Source: Sequoia sempervirens | Taxonomy: Eukaryota; Streptophyta; Pinopsida; Cupressales; Cupressaceae | NCBI GenBank assembly: GCA_007258455.2 | Contig: VDFB02373365.1 | Span: 225,770,194-225,834,193 of the forward strand | Reading direction: 5' to 3' | Length of the DNA: 64,000 nt | Part shown: positions 1 to 11,850 of the stretch, one piece after another | Layout: each line of letters begins with the position of its first letter | Position numbering within the stretch: the first letter of the stretch is position 1 | The notes under the pieces: generated by a model | The model's database searches: none | The model's input: the letters and a program-made list of their open reading frames with translations, nothing else | What the model was told of the DNA's origin: nothing | Position numbers and translations under genes: made by a program

Positions 1-1117
1 AGTTAGAATATTGGATTGTATCAACCATTACCTATACCTGAGAGGCCATGGGAAGATATTAGTATGGATTTTATTCTTGGCTTTCCAAGGACACAGAGAG
101 GGAATGATTCCATATTTGTGGTGGTGGATAGATTTTCAAAGATGGAACATTTCATTATGTTTCATAAGACCAGTGATGTTGTTCATGTTGTAGAGTTATT
201 TTTTAGAGAGGTGGTGAAACTACATGGTCTACCAAAGAGTATATTCTTAGACATAGATACCAAATTTGTTGGTTATTTCTGGAGGACATTATGGAAGAAG
301 CTGAAGACCGATTTGAGGTTTAATTTTGCACACCATCCATAGACTGATGGAAAAAAAAGTGGTGAATAGGAGTTTGGGCAACCTGCTAAGATGCTTAGTT
401 GGAGATAAGCCCAAGGGATGGGATTTGATTATACCACAAGAATAATTTTCTTATAATAATTCTGTCAATAGGAGCACTAGTAAATCACCATTCTAGATTG
501 TATTTGGGAGTAGTCCAAGAACTACTTCCATACTGAGAAATATGGATAAGGGGGAGAAGAGTAGTGATGAGGCTGAATATTTTGTTGAGCACCTAAAGAA
601 TTTGTAAGAAGAGGTGAAGAACCATATCAATAAGATGAACTCACAATATAAGGCTTGGGAATATCAGAAAATGAGGTATAAGGAGTTCCAAGTAGGAGAT
701 GAAGTTATGGTTCATTTGTGAAATGAAGGTTTCTAGTTGGTACATACAACAAGTTAAAAGATGAAAAATTTTGGACCATGCAAGATCCTAAAGAAGCATG
801 ATTCAGGAAATGCTTATGAGGTAGAGTTTCCTAGTGGACTAAACATTTCTCTCATGTTCAACATTACAAATTTGACAGAGTATTGTGAAGGTGATATAGA
901 GGAGGGGTCGATAAATAAATAGTTGAAAATTCCAACACCTACTTCAGAGAAGGAAGAGATAGAAGAAATCTTGGATAGCCGTGTGGGTAGAAGCACGAGA
1001 AATAGGCAATATTCAAAGTACTTAGTGAAATGGAGAGGAAGTCTTGTTGAAGATTCATCATGGTTTTCTAAGGTTGAGGTTAACCATCTTGGTTTCCCTC
1101 TAACTCTTGAGAAGTGA
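1..1117 (+). pseudogene. Ty3/gypsy chromovirus pol 3' end: integrase core plus chromodomain
   Basis: Decayed integrase C-terminal half of a gypsy chromovirus. Positions 16-342 encode an integrase core: [13 protein letters not shown] supplies the first catalytic Asp, followed by VVVDRFSKM. The usual HPQTDGQ block is present, but its Gln codon is now TAG at about 340. Further in-frame and frameshifted pieces follow to about 900, including a stretch resembling the module before the chromodomain. Positions 923-1117 give a chromodomain with EEILDSR, YLVKWRG and a DSSW box, which in chromoviruses directs insertion to modified histones. Gag, protease and RT lie left of the window. The LTR starts about 28 bases after the stop. 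Several stops and shifts make it non-functional. The chromovirus call is firm; the lineage within chromoviruses is not assigned. Confidence 0.88.
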
Positions 1118-1144
1118 CAGGGTCACTTTTCAAATTACCCTGGG

Positions 1145-2006
1145 TGTCTAATATAGGAGCATCTAGTAGTGTAGGGAAATATTGCATCACCCAAAAAAAA
1201 TGTTTTCTTTATTTTCTTTAGTTGTTTTGAGTCCCATTATGGCACTTAAGGGGTGTAAGACAATCAGGCATAAAAAATAGAAAAAATTAGACACTTACTA
1301 TTTTTAGTAAGTTGGCCTAAATGGGCTTATATGGACCAGAAAATTTACCCCAAGGAGCATAACGAAAAAAAAAAATTGGTCGCAAAAGAATCACCTCAAT
1401 ACCCTACACGATTTGGGAGAAATTAAAGTTTTCGTCCCAAGAAATTTCTCCAATGCAGCTTCAAATTCATATATAAAACTTTAGAGGCCTTGAAACGGTT
1501 CAAAAAGTGGTCAAACGACCTACAGTGGTTCATGTGTTGTAGAGCTCATCGAGAGATTTCCAATGATATGAAATAATATCAAATCGAACACTCTGATCAA
1601 AATTTATGGCCCCGCAAAGTTGGTCCTCTAAAAAGTGAATTTCATTAAGAAAATTCTTCATAGGCTTGAAATCAAATGACAAGACTTTTGGCACCAAAAC
1701 AAAAGAGGAAATTTGAACTTTCTAGAACATTCTAGGGTGGTTATTGGGGAAAATAATAAGGGTTAAGTGGGGGTTGTAGAAGGTGGCCCCAATAGTGTAG
1801 ATTGTGGCTCTGAATAGTAGATTTTCTTTTCAGAGTTGATTTTGTTGTAATGAATCAAGCCCATGAGGCTGTAGCATGTAAGCATTGAATTTGTAATTTT
1901 GTTTTCTGAAAATAATTGAAAGTGAGTCATTTTTCTGTCTCACATCTTTTGTGTTGGTATATATTGTTGTGATTTCTATGGGTTTGGGGTGGTGTGGCCC
2001 TCATCA
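1145..2006 (+). mobile_element. 3' LTR of the left-edge chromovirus
   Basis: It begins TGTCTAATATAGGAGC and ends CCCTCATCA, giving TG...CA ends and about 862 bp. It aligns over its whole length with 63131-63990, with scattered substitutions and a few indels. The copy at 63131 is followed by a tRNA-Met-type primer site, which fixes these as LTRs and sets their right edge. The next five bases, 2007-2011, are AAAAG, a candidate target-site duplication. No clear polypurine tract precedes 1145. Confidence 0.85.
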
Positions 2007-2182
2007 AAAAGATATTCTTATCAGATCAAGTAAGAAGGCAAGAAGATCCCATGTTGGTTTGTGAATTCTATTTGGATGAGGAAATGAGTGGCATAGGTTA
2101 CAAGCCAAGACTTGAAACCCTAGCCTTTTGGACAAAACAAAAATGAACAGATAAACCAATATTGCTTGATGTTGTAAAATAA

Positions 2183-3137
2183 ATGAGAGGGATTGTCATG
2201 GTAAAGACACTTCAAGACACATCAACATTGGAGGAAGCTACTATGACAATGCACTCAACAATGTTTACTAGGGATGTGGTTAAAGTTATGGAGCTTATTT
2301 TGGCAGAATATGAGAAAACACAAACTGATTTGAATGATGAAGTGAATAGGTTATTCATAGAAAATGTGAAATTGAAAGAGTAGTTGAAGAGTGTAGGTCC
2401 TTCCCAAAGCACAAAATTAATAGTATACCAGCCCCTACCATCCAGATTGATACAAATGCAATCATTGTTGAACAAGTAAATGTACAAAAAACAAGAAATT
2501 AAGAAGTTGAAAAAGACTAATGAAGAAACAAAGGAAAGAGAAAAGAGAGAAACCCTCAAGGTATTGGAACAGATCTTAGAGCATAGGGTTAAACTAATTG
2601 TGGACAAATTGGAAAATGTGTATGAATGTTATCTCTCCTTGTCACAAGTAGATGATTATATAAAGGCTCATGTACCTATATTGGACCCCTTATTCAAGAA
2701 ATGACAACCTGTACATCACACCTTAACGACTTTGTGCCTAATTTTACAAAGGAGTGTTGAGGTCCCCATAGCTTTAAAGCCTACTGAGCAAATGGTCTAA
2801 ATGGTCACAAATGAATTTCAATACATATCTATAGAAGACCAAAAGATCGAGGGAAGAATGGATTCATTTCACACACTAAAGCAGTGGTTCATGCCTAAGA
2901 TACTAAGGGATGATGATCAACTGAAAGGATCCAAGGATTGGATAGATGAGTTTAGCAAAAAATTTCCCAAGTGCCACACTAATTTATGGAATAATTGCAC
3001 TGGATGTTGGATACTCAAAATTCATCACAAATAGCAAAGGGTTATTAGACAACAAATGGAAGAGTCACTTGGCCAACACACAAAAAATCCAGGAGTACAA
3101 ATGGCCTCATGATTGCATGGTGTACCAATGGGAGTAG
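2183..3137 (+). pseudogene. Decayed coiled-coil ORF, resembling the C-terminal half of the LTR-encoded protein at 21364-24950
   Basis: One frame runs from 2183 to 3034, interrupted by four stops (about 2381, 2477, 2702 and 2798); a second frame continues to 3137. The peptide is rich in Lys, Glu and Leu and reads like a coiled coil: EYEKTQTDLNDEVNRLF, then KKQEIKKLKKTNEETKERE. The first block resembles the ETQTKRELKKENERLRK block of the LTR-encoded protein in composition, spacing and following sequence. It lies directly beside the chromovirus LTR, and the N-terminal counterpart (60985-63120) abuts the other outer chromovirus LTR at the window's right end. The relationship is inferred by eye. 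Confidence 0.45.
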
Positions 3138-3868
3138 ACATATCTAGCTCCCCTAGAAGAATAGGCCTTGCAGTGAAGTACCAAGCCTTGTAGATACTAT
3201 CATGGAGAGAGGACCTTGCTAGATCAGAAAGTTCATAGGTACCTTACAATGACTAATAGACTTCCCTATCTTGCGAGTGCTCTAGACTTCAACATATGAT
3301 CATTTCTCTTTGCTTCTCATCTTTCATTTATTTAATGTAATCCTATGTAAACAATGATAATTAATACTTTTTGATTTATGTTAAAAGTGGGTAACTGAAA
3401 AGACACTTTTTGACATGTCAGTCAGGACAAAATCTTGAAACGTATTGTAAAATATTTTTGAAGATCAATAGAATGAAGTTATAATTGGTGGTTGAATTTT
3501 GGTTGCAATTGTTTGTTGAAGTGAATTAATGAATTTTATCCTGTTGTCTCCAGTTTGATCTTTCCTTGTTATTTAAATCAATATATCAAGGGTATATCTG
3601 GTTTATTAAATCACATTTATTGTCAAAAAATTCATTTTGTACTACATTTTGGTGTCAAATCTTTGATTTATGGTTAGTTTCATTACATTCAAATTCTGAA
3701 TTCTGGGAAATTATATACAATAAATAGATTGAAGGTTTTTTCGATAGTGAAATTAGATCTCTTAGAAATTAACTGAAATATCTTGTCTTGAAATATCTAG
3801 AAGAATTATTTTAATTAAAGAAGACTTTGTGGTTATTTTTCTAATAATGATTAACAATGATTTTACAG
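3138..3868. other. AT-rich stretch with no recognised gene
   Basis: No coding similarity, RNA gene or clear repeat seen. The last part is pyrimidine- and A-rich and ends TTTTACAG, which serves as the acceptor-like edge of the protease exon that follows. Confidence 0.5.
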
Positions 3869-4355
3869 TGCAACTAGCTTGTTATTTTCATTCAAGATAC
3901 AAGTCATGATCAAATTCAAGCACATACCAAGAAGATGGTACTCTACTTCAAACCCTCAACCTCACTTAGTTTAGTCTACTTACATATGGATATTAAGGAA
4001 TTTTCTAAACAATTAATATATATCATTTGTTGCTTGTGAAGGAGAATCATGTGAGATCCAATATGGCAGTGGATCAATATCTGGTTTCTTATGTAAAGAT
4101 GATGTCACCATTGGGAAACTTGTTGCGAAACATTAGGTTAGTATTTTTTTCGATGTTAAGGATTTCTAGTTGGATATCAAAGATCTTTTCTCATCAACTT
4201 AATTTAGAATTTATGTATAAATGGATTCTTTCATGGTGCAAATCTTTACTGAGACAACACATGAACCAAGGTTGACATTCTTGTTGTCCAAGTTTGATGG
4301 AATTCTTGGGCTTAGTTTCTAGGAAATTTCTATTGATAATGTTGTTCAAGTCAAG
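3869..4355 (+). pseudogene. Fragment of a phytepsin-type (A1) aspartic protease gene, three exons
   Basis: Three pieces match plant vacuolar aspartic proteases (pepsin fold, A1 family). Exon at 3869-3937: ACYFHSRYKS, a stop, then SSTYQEDG. Exon at 4042-4136: GESCEIQYGSGSISGFL through VAKH, ending in TAG where Gln is expected. Exon at about 4236-4352: [20 protein letters not shown], a stop, then EISIDNVV. Codon phase carries across both junctions, and GT/AG edges are present except the third acceptor (ATG for CAG). Keeping introns shows it is genomic DNA, not a processed copy. The exons with the catalytic DTGS and the plant-specific insert are not seen. It lies 0.7 kb before a CACTA-like terminus, so it may be a captured host fragment. 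Three in-frame stops make it dead. Confidence 0.82.
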
Positions 4356-5089
4356 TTAGTGTTGATAGCCTTCATTCTATAATATGTCAAATTCATTCTA
4401 TAATCTAAGTGTATCACCTTTTTAAATTTTGAACAAGGTTTTGAAATCAAGGGTTCAATATGCATATTTCAGGCCTATATTGAACACTCTATTTAAGGCA
4501 TTTGTTGACAAGGCTACAATTTTTTAATTGATTTATCTTTTTGTTGTGTTTGGACTTACTTTTGTAAATTTTCAATATACAATGAACTTTTATTCTTTCT
4601 GAATTGATACTAATAGTAATTTTGTTGATTGTATTGAGGCACAGCTTCATTCATGGCAAAAAAGGCAGCACCCTATTGTGCATATCAGATGGCACGTTGC
4701 ATATAAAGGAGGAAAGATTCTAGCTGGGTTATTATTGACTGCATTGAAGGAGAGAGCTTCATATATGGGACATGAACAAAACTCTCCTTAGATTCTACAC
4801 ATTGTAGCTTGCTCCAGGAAGATTTCCCACATTGTATAATTTTTAAGAGATGAAAGGGGCATGTGCTCACATTGAAGGGTTTCAAGCATGTGTTTCCATC
4901 ATTGCAAAAGTTTTTTGGAGAAGTGTCTTTCTTGCAGTCATTTTTGTGCAATCTTGTAACTCAAATTTTTAGTCTTGTGATTGAAAATAATAATTGTAAT
5001 ACTTTATTTCTAAGCTGTGACTAGAACAGCTTTATTTTATTAATAAAGTTCACTAATTTTGTCTACTTAATGGCTATCTTATTGTGTGC
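4356..5089. other. AT-rich non-coding stretch
   Basis: I looked for further aspartic protease exons here and found none. Short open frames on either strand show no recognisable motif. Confidence 0.5.
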
Positions 5090-5744
5090 AATTGATGATT
5101 GATGTGTATTTCTATGTTTTATGATTAAATCCTCAAATATCAGTCAATTAAAATGACTAAATATACTACTAATTGACATCAATTAATAATTAAATTGACT
5201 AAGTATACTACCAATTGATAGAAATTAGTGAATAGTGAATAAATATGACTAGATATATGACCAGTGAATAAAAATGACTAAATATACTACCAAATTGATC
5301 AAAATGATGATTAAAATTAATGACTAAATACAATACCAATACACAGAAATCAATGAATAAAAATGACTAAATAAATGACCAAATTACAACAATCAATGAC
5401 TAAATCAACAACTAAATAAGTGACCAGTTAAATATATCAGTGAATAAAAAATGACTAAATAAGTGACCAGATTACAACAATCAATGACTAAATGTATCAG
5501 TGAAAAAAAATGACTAAATAAGTGACCAAACTACAACAATCAATGACTAAATCAACGACTAAATATACTACCAAATAGATCAATCAAAACAACCAATAAG
5601 TAAATAAAAATGGTTTAGTCATCAATTTGGTTGCATTATATATGACTGGCAATAAACTACTAATGGTCATGTGACCAAGTTTAGTCATTTATAAGTAGTT
5701 TTTAGTAGTCTTTTTAGTAGTTTATTGTTGATTCTATACTAGTG
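5090..5744. mobile_element. Terminal region of a CACTA-like DNA transposon
   Basis: A dense array of degenerate short repeats built on AATGACTAAATA followed by CTACCA or GTGACCA, more than ten units, some inverted towards the right. The right edge at 5744 reads CTATACTAGTG, which on the minus strand is CACTAGTATAG. CACTA elements characteristically have CACTA ends with subterminal repeat arrays like this. The next base, 5745, resumes copia RT sequence, so the edge is sharp. GTG at 5745-5747 could be the 3-bp target duplication. The opposite end is not identified next to it. The CACTA transposase at 57250 may belong to the same family. Confidence 0.6.
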
Positions 5745-6960
5745 GTGAGTTGGAAGAATCTAAGTTTATATTGAACAACTAGAAGGCTTTCAGTTATCAG
5801 ACAATCCTAATATAGTCTATAGATTGAAGAAGACATTATTTGGACTCAAGCAAGCACCTAGAGCTTGGTATGCAAGATTGGATAAGTACTTGTTGCATTA
5901 AAGATTCAATAAAGGTTCCATATTTAGGAATCTTTATTTTAAGGTTGAGAAAGATCAAATTTTGATTGTGGTTGTGTATGTTGATGATATAATATTTGGA
6001 GGAAATGAAGCAATGAGCAAGATATTTATAGAATAGATACAAAATGAGTTTGAAATGTCAATGTTTGGGGAGATGAATTTCTTCCTTGGACTACAAATTA
6101 ATTAGAAAAAAAAGATATTAATTTCACAATCAAAGTATGTTAAGGAAATGTTGAAGATGTTTGGAATGGGATACTCTAAAATGATATGTACTCCTATGGT
6201 TACTAGTTGCAACCTGAGTAAGAATGAAGAGCCTCCTAAGGCTAAGGCTGATCAAAGCAAGTACAGATCAATGATTGGAGGATTGATGTATCTAACTACT
6301 AGTAGACTGAATATCATGCATGTTGTTTGTCTTGTGGGTAGATTTCAAGAAGATCCCAAAGAGTCACATGTGGTGGCAATAAAAATAATATTTAGATACT
6401 TGAAAGGAACTCCAAAGCATGGTTTATGGTATCCAAAGGATATTGATTTCTCTCTAAGTTCTTATGTACAAATACAAATTGGGTAGGTTTTGTGGATGAT
6501 AGGAGAAATACAAGTGGTGGTGCTTTCTTTCTTGGAAGTAGGTTAGTGTCTTGGCTAAGAAGCAGGACTTAGTGTCATTATCTGTTGCAAAGGTAGAATA
6601 CATTGTTGTAGTATCATGCTACACACAATTGTTGTAGATGAAGAAAAAATTAAAGGATATTAGAGTCCATATGATGAACCAATTCCTATCTTGTATGACA
6701 ATACAAGTGCTATCAATATTTTAGAGAATCTAGTAATGTATTCAATGACAAAGCATATCTCAATCCGATATCACTTTCTAGGAGAAAAGGTTGTAAAGAA
6801 TGAGGTGAAGTTGGAGTAAGTGCATACTAAATATTAGGTTGCAGATATCTTCATAAAGGCTCTTCCTAAGGAAACTTTTGAGTATCTTTGAGATAAGTTA
6901 CAAGTTATTGTCCCTCCTTTCAACTATATGGATATGGTTATGCATCAATCAAGTGCATTT
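5745..6960 (+). pseudogene. Ty1/copia pol 3' part: RT C-terminal half and RNase H
   Basis: The frame opens in the middle of RT at GELEE, then [35 protein letters not shown] (intact YVDD catalytic box), and the longest open piece at 6148-6486, covering the RT connection (LMYLTTSRLNIMHVV) and the start of RNase H. Later fragments include LYDNTSAINILEN and KHISIRYHFL, the RNase H C-terminal block, and ADIFIKALPKE. Stops and shifts are spread throughout. Upstream copia domains are absent: a CACTA-like end sits immediately before. The 5' part of a related copia element (gag to RT N-terminus) is found at 53957-57240. Downstream are a polypurine tract and LTR. Confidence 0.88.
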
Positions 6961-7412
6961 CATTATTCATTCTTTGTTTTGGACTGATGTTGGTGGCTAC
7001 CTCTCAAGGGGAGTAGGTAGTGGCATTTTTGGTTGTTGCAATTAGGGGGATTAATTGTTGTCATTGTGTTTTATATCAATGTTTTCAAAGAGAGTGAAAT
7101 TTGAGGTTGTAGAGAAGTTGTTATCCCTATTTCCCTTGGAGGAGAAAAAGTATATATGATTGATGTCAAAGGAGAAGCAAAGTAAAGAAGATAAGTGTTG
7201 TCCTTTTACATTGATGTCAAATGGGGAGAGAAAGTTAACTCAAAATCCATATGAAGAAAGGGGGAGAGAAGTCCTGTAAAAGAGAAAGTGTTGGAAAGAG
7301 TTGATGTTTGTGTAAGGGGAAGTAGTGATGCACTAATGTGTAGTATATGCTGCTTGATCAGAGTTGTTGGTTTTTGTTGATTTTTTTCATATCATTTGTT
7401 GCCATCAATGAC
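6961..7412 (+). other. Copia 3' untranslated region before the polypurine tract
   Basis: G-rich non-coding stretch between the end of RNase H and the LTR, with several short purine runs (for example near 7010 and 7255). No coding similarity. Confidence 0.5.
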
Positions 7413-7422
7413 AAAGGGGAGA
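7413..7422 (+). promoter_or_regulatory. Polypurine tract of the left copia element
   Basis: AAAGGGGAGA a few bases before the LTR edge. This is the position and composition at which plus-strand DNA synthesis is primed in copia elements. Confidence 0.7.
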
Positions 7423-7474
7423 TTTTTGGAAGTTTGTGTTGTCAATGATGTCAATAGATCTATGTTACTACATT

Positions 7475-7594
7475 GATGTCAACTGATGGAGATGCTTTGA
7501 TTGGTTGCATTGTGTTATCATTAGTAGTCCCACTAATGTCAACCGATGGAGATGCTTTGATTGGTTGCATTGTGTTATCATTAGTAGTCCCACT
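7475..7594 (+). repeat. 60-bp tandem duplication inside the copia LTR
   Basis: Two copies with a period of exactly 60 bases, differing at only a few positions, each containing GATGCTTTGATTGGTTGCAT. The homologous LTR at 52300 has one copy, so this arose after the family diverged. Confidence 0.9.
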
Positions 7595-8747
7595 GATGTC
7601 AACCTTTAGTGTTTCTTTTATGAGCATATGTTTTTGGATGTTAAACCTTTTGTGTGGTTGAGATGCTGAGAAAGTGTTACAAATGTTGAATGGTGTTTGT
7701 GGTGCTTGGTTTCCAAATGCTTTTGAAAAATTTTGAATAAAAGAGGAAACATTGTGGTAAAGAGTATTTAGTGTTTTGCTCCACATTTCTTCATGGTTGA
7801 AGATTTGCTTATGTGTTTTGGATATATTGATCAGAGGTGTTCAAAGGTTTTATATCCTAAGTTTCAGGTTTTGTATTTTTCAAGAAAAGAAGTTATGTTC
7901 ACCAGTGTGTGAGTTGTGATACAATGTTGTCTAGGAGAAATGGTTTTGTTCCACATTTCTCCACATTGTGGTTTCTAGTTTTGTAGATCTAGGATTGTGC
8001 TTATATTGTGTATATCTATATTCAGTCTAAGTTTTTTTAATTTTTGGTGCTCCACAAGGTTGAGTTCATGTGTTACAGTATGTGGAAGGTTAATTGGGTG
8101 TATAGGATGAGTATTTTCTTCAGGTGTATGATGTTGCATATGATTTGTTCGATTTCAAGGTGTTGATGGAATATTCTAAATTGTGTTTAAGTTTTTTGTA
8201 TGGTTTGTGAGTCATCTTTGGATTTTAGGAAGTGTGCAAATAAATGTTTAATAGTGTTAACATAGGTTTGATTGACCTTGGGTGTTTACACTGATTGTAG
8301 ATATGATTTAGTGTTTGTGGAAGTGTGGCATGGCATGTATATGTGGATTTAGGTCTAAATTAAGGTGTGATATGGTTTTCCTTCATTCCTCTCCACTATG
8401 GGAATATTTTGGTGCCAACCTAATTTGTATTTGCACGTTTGAGGTGCAGAGTTGACCTTGAAAGATGTTTCTAAGGTTGTGAATGGTATAAAGAAAGGTG
8501 AATTGTTGAATGTGAGGATGTGTTGAGATGTGAAAGAAGAAGGGTCTACATTTTTAGAGTACCTGAAGTTTCTAATAGCAATGAGCTAGAGGTTACTAAT
8601 GGTGCAAAATTGTAGTGGTGGATATTCTCTATTGCTTTGAGATGGATTTCTCTTTGTAACAATCTTCTATCTTCTTCTTTCTAATCTACCAGTGAGCCAT
8701 TGATTGTGATCCCTCTGATAGTGATCCTATTGTATTCGATATTGCAA

Positions 8748-9516
8748 GGGTATGTGTAGGATCATCATGGAAAAAATAGGCCCTTAAGTGGCAAAAAATT
8801 TAGAAAAATCAGAGTTAGGCAATTTGACGTAAAAATTTGAATAATTTATCTTTATTATTTCAAAAATATGTAAGAGTAGAATCTATAGCAAATTGAATGT
8901 AGTTTCTAAACTACAAGGTTTATTTAAAAAAAAAAACTACTTCGTGAAAATTTGAAATTTCAATGCAGAAGTACTTAAATTTCAGGAAAAAAATAAGTAG
9001 GTGTATGTCTGACCACCCTAACCACAATAAAATGATAATATATTTTTAAAAGATTTTAAATATAATTAGAGGACTCATGTCCCGATGTGATACATAGTTT
9101 TTTGTAATTTTTTTCCAAGTAAATAATTAATTGTGAATTTTATTACAACTTTTAAAAAGTATAAAACTTGTATGTCACCACCTCAACTTGGTAAATTTTT
9201 ATTAATTTTTTTTTTTAATCCTATAGTATGAAGCATAGAATGTGATGCATGTTTTAGATTCAAAAATGTGATATCATTTGAAAGCTATAAATATTTTCAA
9301 TCAACCTATCAATCAGGACTTTAGTCATAATTCAAATAGAAAATGAATAATAATTATTTATTAAATTAAAAGTAAAGCATAATTTATATTTGTGGAAAGA
9401 TGAGAATCTCCTTTAAAAACCCTTTTTCATTTTATTAATTTTGGGTTAAAAAAAATCGTCAGCCACATACCCATCATATTGCCACTTTTCGGCCCATCAT
9501 GATCATGCACATACCC
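8748..9516. mobile_element. Non-autonomous TIR DNA transposon (769 bp) with 4-bp GCAA target duplication
   Basis: Inserted in the copia LTR. The uninterrupted site is visible in the other LTR copy at about 53663-53680 (ATTGCAATTACTTTAT), which defines the insertion to the base. Ends: GGGTATGTGTAGGATCATCATGG at the left; the reverse complement of 9494-9516 matches 20 of these 23 bases. GCAA flanks it at 8744-8747 and 9517-9520. A further inverted copy of the terminal motif lies at 9463-9477, and AAGTGGCA recurs subterminally. No coding frame, so it depends on a transposase supplied elsewhere. The superfamily is not certain; 4-bp duplications are reported for Sola-type elements, but I cannot confirm that from these ends. 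Confidence 0.85.
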
Positions 9517-9752
9517 GCAATTACTTTATATTGTGATCTAGTCCTCACTGTGTTTTTTCCCATTTTTGGTTTTCCATGTAAATTTGGTGTTCTCATGTGT
9601 ATAAATGTTTTTACATTACTATTTCTCATGTTTATATTCTACTAATGCATGATAAGGGTTTAAGGATTAATACAGATTTGAATGTTATTGAGGGTTTTGA
9701 TGTTTGTATAACAAATTCACCCCCCCCTCTCAGTTGTCTTGTGCATTCAACA

Positions 9753-11275
9753 ATATATACCTATCTATCCATTCGTTTATCTATATATCTACCCAAGAGT
9801 AATAAATATGCATCTATCAACTTTGCCTCCCAAATCTCTACACAAAACTTTTAAAAAGAAAATAATATGAACCTTCAAAATTAAATTTATTATAATATAT
9901 GAGTGCAATAATAGTTCTAAAGTAAAAATAAACTAAATCTTAAGTAAATAAGAAAACTATTAATTGAAAAGTCTCTATTATTTTAATATTTTACCTCTAA
10001 AATCCATCCTTCCTACCTTTAGTATATGTTGGCTCTTTTTTTTAATTTCTTTATTTGATTTGTTTATTTCTATAGTTTTATATATATTTATGTGTGTTAT
10101 ATTTCATTTTTTGTAAGTCATTATTTAGATTAATTTTTAAGTTGTATTTTTTAATAATATATATGTCATGTATAAATTTACATGCTCACAACATGAATTT
10201 ATGTGATGTCATTGTAGAATGTCTCTCAATGTAATTAAGAGATTTTGATCTTGAGGTAAATATTATAGTTAAATATGTTTGAGTTTGAGTACTATTAGAA
10301 TGAGTGGCCTCTAAGAAAGTCTTGACACTTAGAGACATAATATTTTATAGTTCATGTAAGTCAATCTAAATTCTTTTGAAAAAATATGTGCAATTTTTTG
10401 AATCAATGTTTTAAATCATACTATCCATTGTCAAAAAAACGGAGAACAAAGATGATGGATTATGTAATTTGATTTGAAATTTTGACTCAAGAAACTTGAA
10501 CAAAACTTTTGCCAAAATTATTTAGATTTAAGTCCTAATATTTTACCCCTATGAACATTACCTAAATGTAATGAGTTCTAACCATATTATTCATACCAAC
10601 AAAAGATGGGTTTTTATGAGCCAATAGTTATGAAATATGAGTCAATAGTAGATCCTATATATGTGGAAGCATTAATTGCTACTAATGATGGATGAGAATT
10701 GGTGGATGGTGGTAGAGTTATATAAAGTGGTGGATGGAACAATTATGTTTTAAACTATATTGACTTGACAACTATTTACATTTTTGAGGCCATAGACTAT
10801 TTTGTATTGTGACATTTTTATATTTTATGGTCACATATTTGCTTTTGTTATTCTCAACTTTACTAATTTATCTTTGACACATGATCCCATTACACCCATT
10901 TTTTAAAGATTTGGCTATTTACTCTAAAATATTTATTAGTTCCAAGAAAGAATAATAATGCATTTGTTTGATTTTACTAGTTGGTACCAAAAGAACCAAT
11001 GAGATGCTAGAATTAAAATAGTTTGACCAAATTTCCTAATGTATTATTTTTCTCAAATTTGTTTTAAAATATCAAAATTAATTTATCTATCATTGGATGA
11101 TAGTTGTGAATAGTATTATTAGTATGACAAGCTATGAAATATTTTAGCATTTTTTATTTTGACTATAAAAATTTAATACTGTAAACTTAATTTCATGTCA
11201 ATATTTCATAATGGCATTATTTTTATTAAAGGGTTTGGACCAATGAATATAATTTTTTATTATATTTGAGTCAAT
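9753..11275. other. AT-rich stretch with no recognised feature
   Basis: Very AT-rich with no coding similarity on either strand and no clear terminal repeat. It follows directly on the copia LTR. Confidence 0.5.
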
Positions 11276-11850
11276 TTTTTTTTTTTGATAAAAGTGGTAG
11301 AGCCACTATATCGTATATTAAAGAGAAAAAAAGAGTTACATAGCTTTCAAAGAGAAAAAACCAGAGTTCTCCCTAGGAGACAAGAGCAAAAATACAATTG
11401 AACAAGACACTAATTTATGAAACTTTCAGAAGAACTAGCTAACTCTAAAACCGGAGGGAAAGACATGCTAGAGTGAGGGTCATCCATAACATGTTTGTAC
11501 AAGAAATGTATTACATTGAAAGTAGATGTGGCATTACTATACATAGCTTCATCAACATATGGGTGAAGACACCTGAGCTGAGAAAAAAAGACATGAGATT
11601 GTCCCCCACCAAACTAGTGACCAACAATTGTAGCATAGGGGAATGAGACCAGTTTGACATAATAGCACTACGAGGAATTTTACCATCTCAAAGCACCATG
11701 TGACATCCATAAAGTTTGAAACAAACATAGATTCCACCTCATTAGAAAGAGTCATAGGAGAGTTTGATAACCATTCACAACCAACCACACGTTTGAGAGC
11801 CTCCTCAACTTGATCACATCTAGACATGAATGTGCATCGAAGCTTCATAC
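11276..11850 (-). mobile_element. Possible retroposon (LINE-like) 3' end with A tail
   Basis: On the minus strand the segment ends GTGGCTCTACCACTTTTATC followed by a run of A (the T run at about 11277-11290 on the plus strand). An A tail after a short hairpin-like GTGGCTCTACCAC motif fits the 3' end of a plant LINE or other retroposon. A minus-strand open frame at 11552-11848 is undiagnostic. No RT motif is seen, so the call rests on the tail and terminal motif only. Confidence 0.35.

Larger units (their letters stand above)
7427..9752 (+). mobile_element. 3' LTR of the left copia element, enlarged by a duplication and a DNA insertion
   Basis: Starts TGGAAGTTTGTGTTGTC and ends CAGTTGTCTTGTGCATTCAACA. 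It aligns with the 5' LTR at 52300-53903 from end to end. It is about 2.3 kb instead of 1.6 kb because it contains a 60-bp tandem duplication near 7475-7594 and a 769-bp DNA element at 8748-9516, neither of which is in the other copy. No coding capacity. Confidence 0.85.

Noticed and set aside
5052..5066. CACTAATTTTGTC as the left end of the CACTA element
   Set aside because: Does not match the right terminus (CACTAGTATAGAATC) beyond CACTA, and the 3 bases before it (GTT) do not match GTG after 5744.
7473..7661. Open frames on both strands across the 60-bp duplication, giving repeated peptides
   Set aside because: They are translations of a duplicated LTR segment with no coding similarity; the other LTR copy lacks them.
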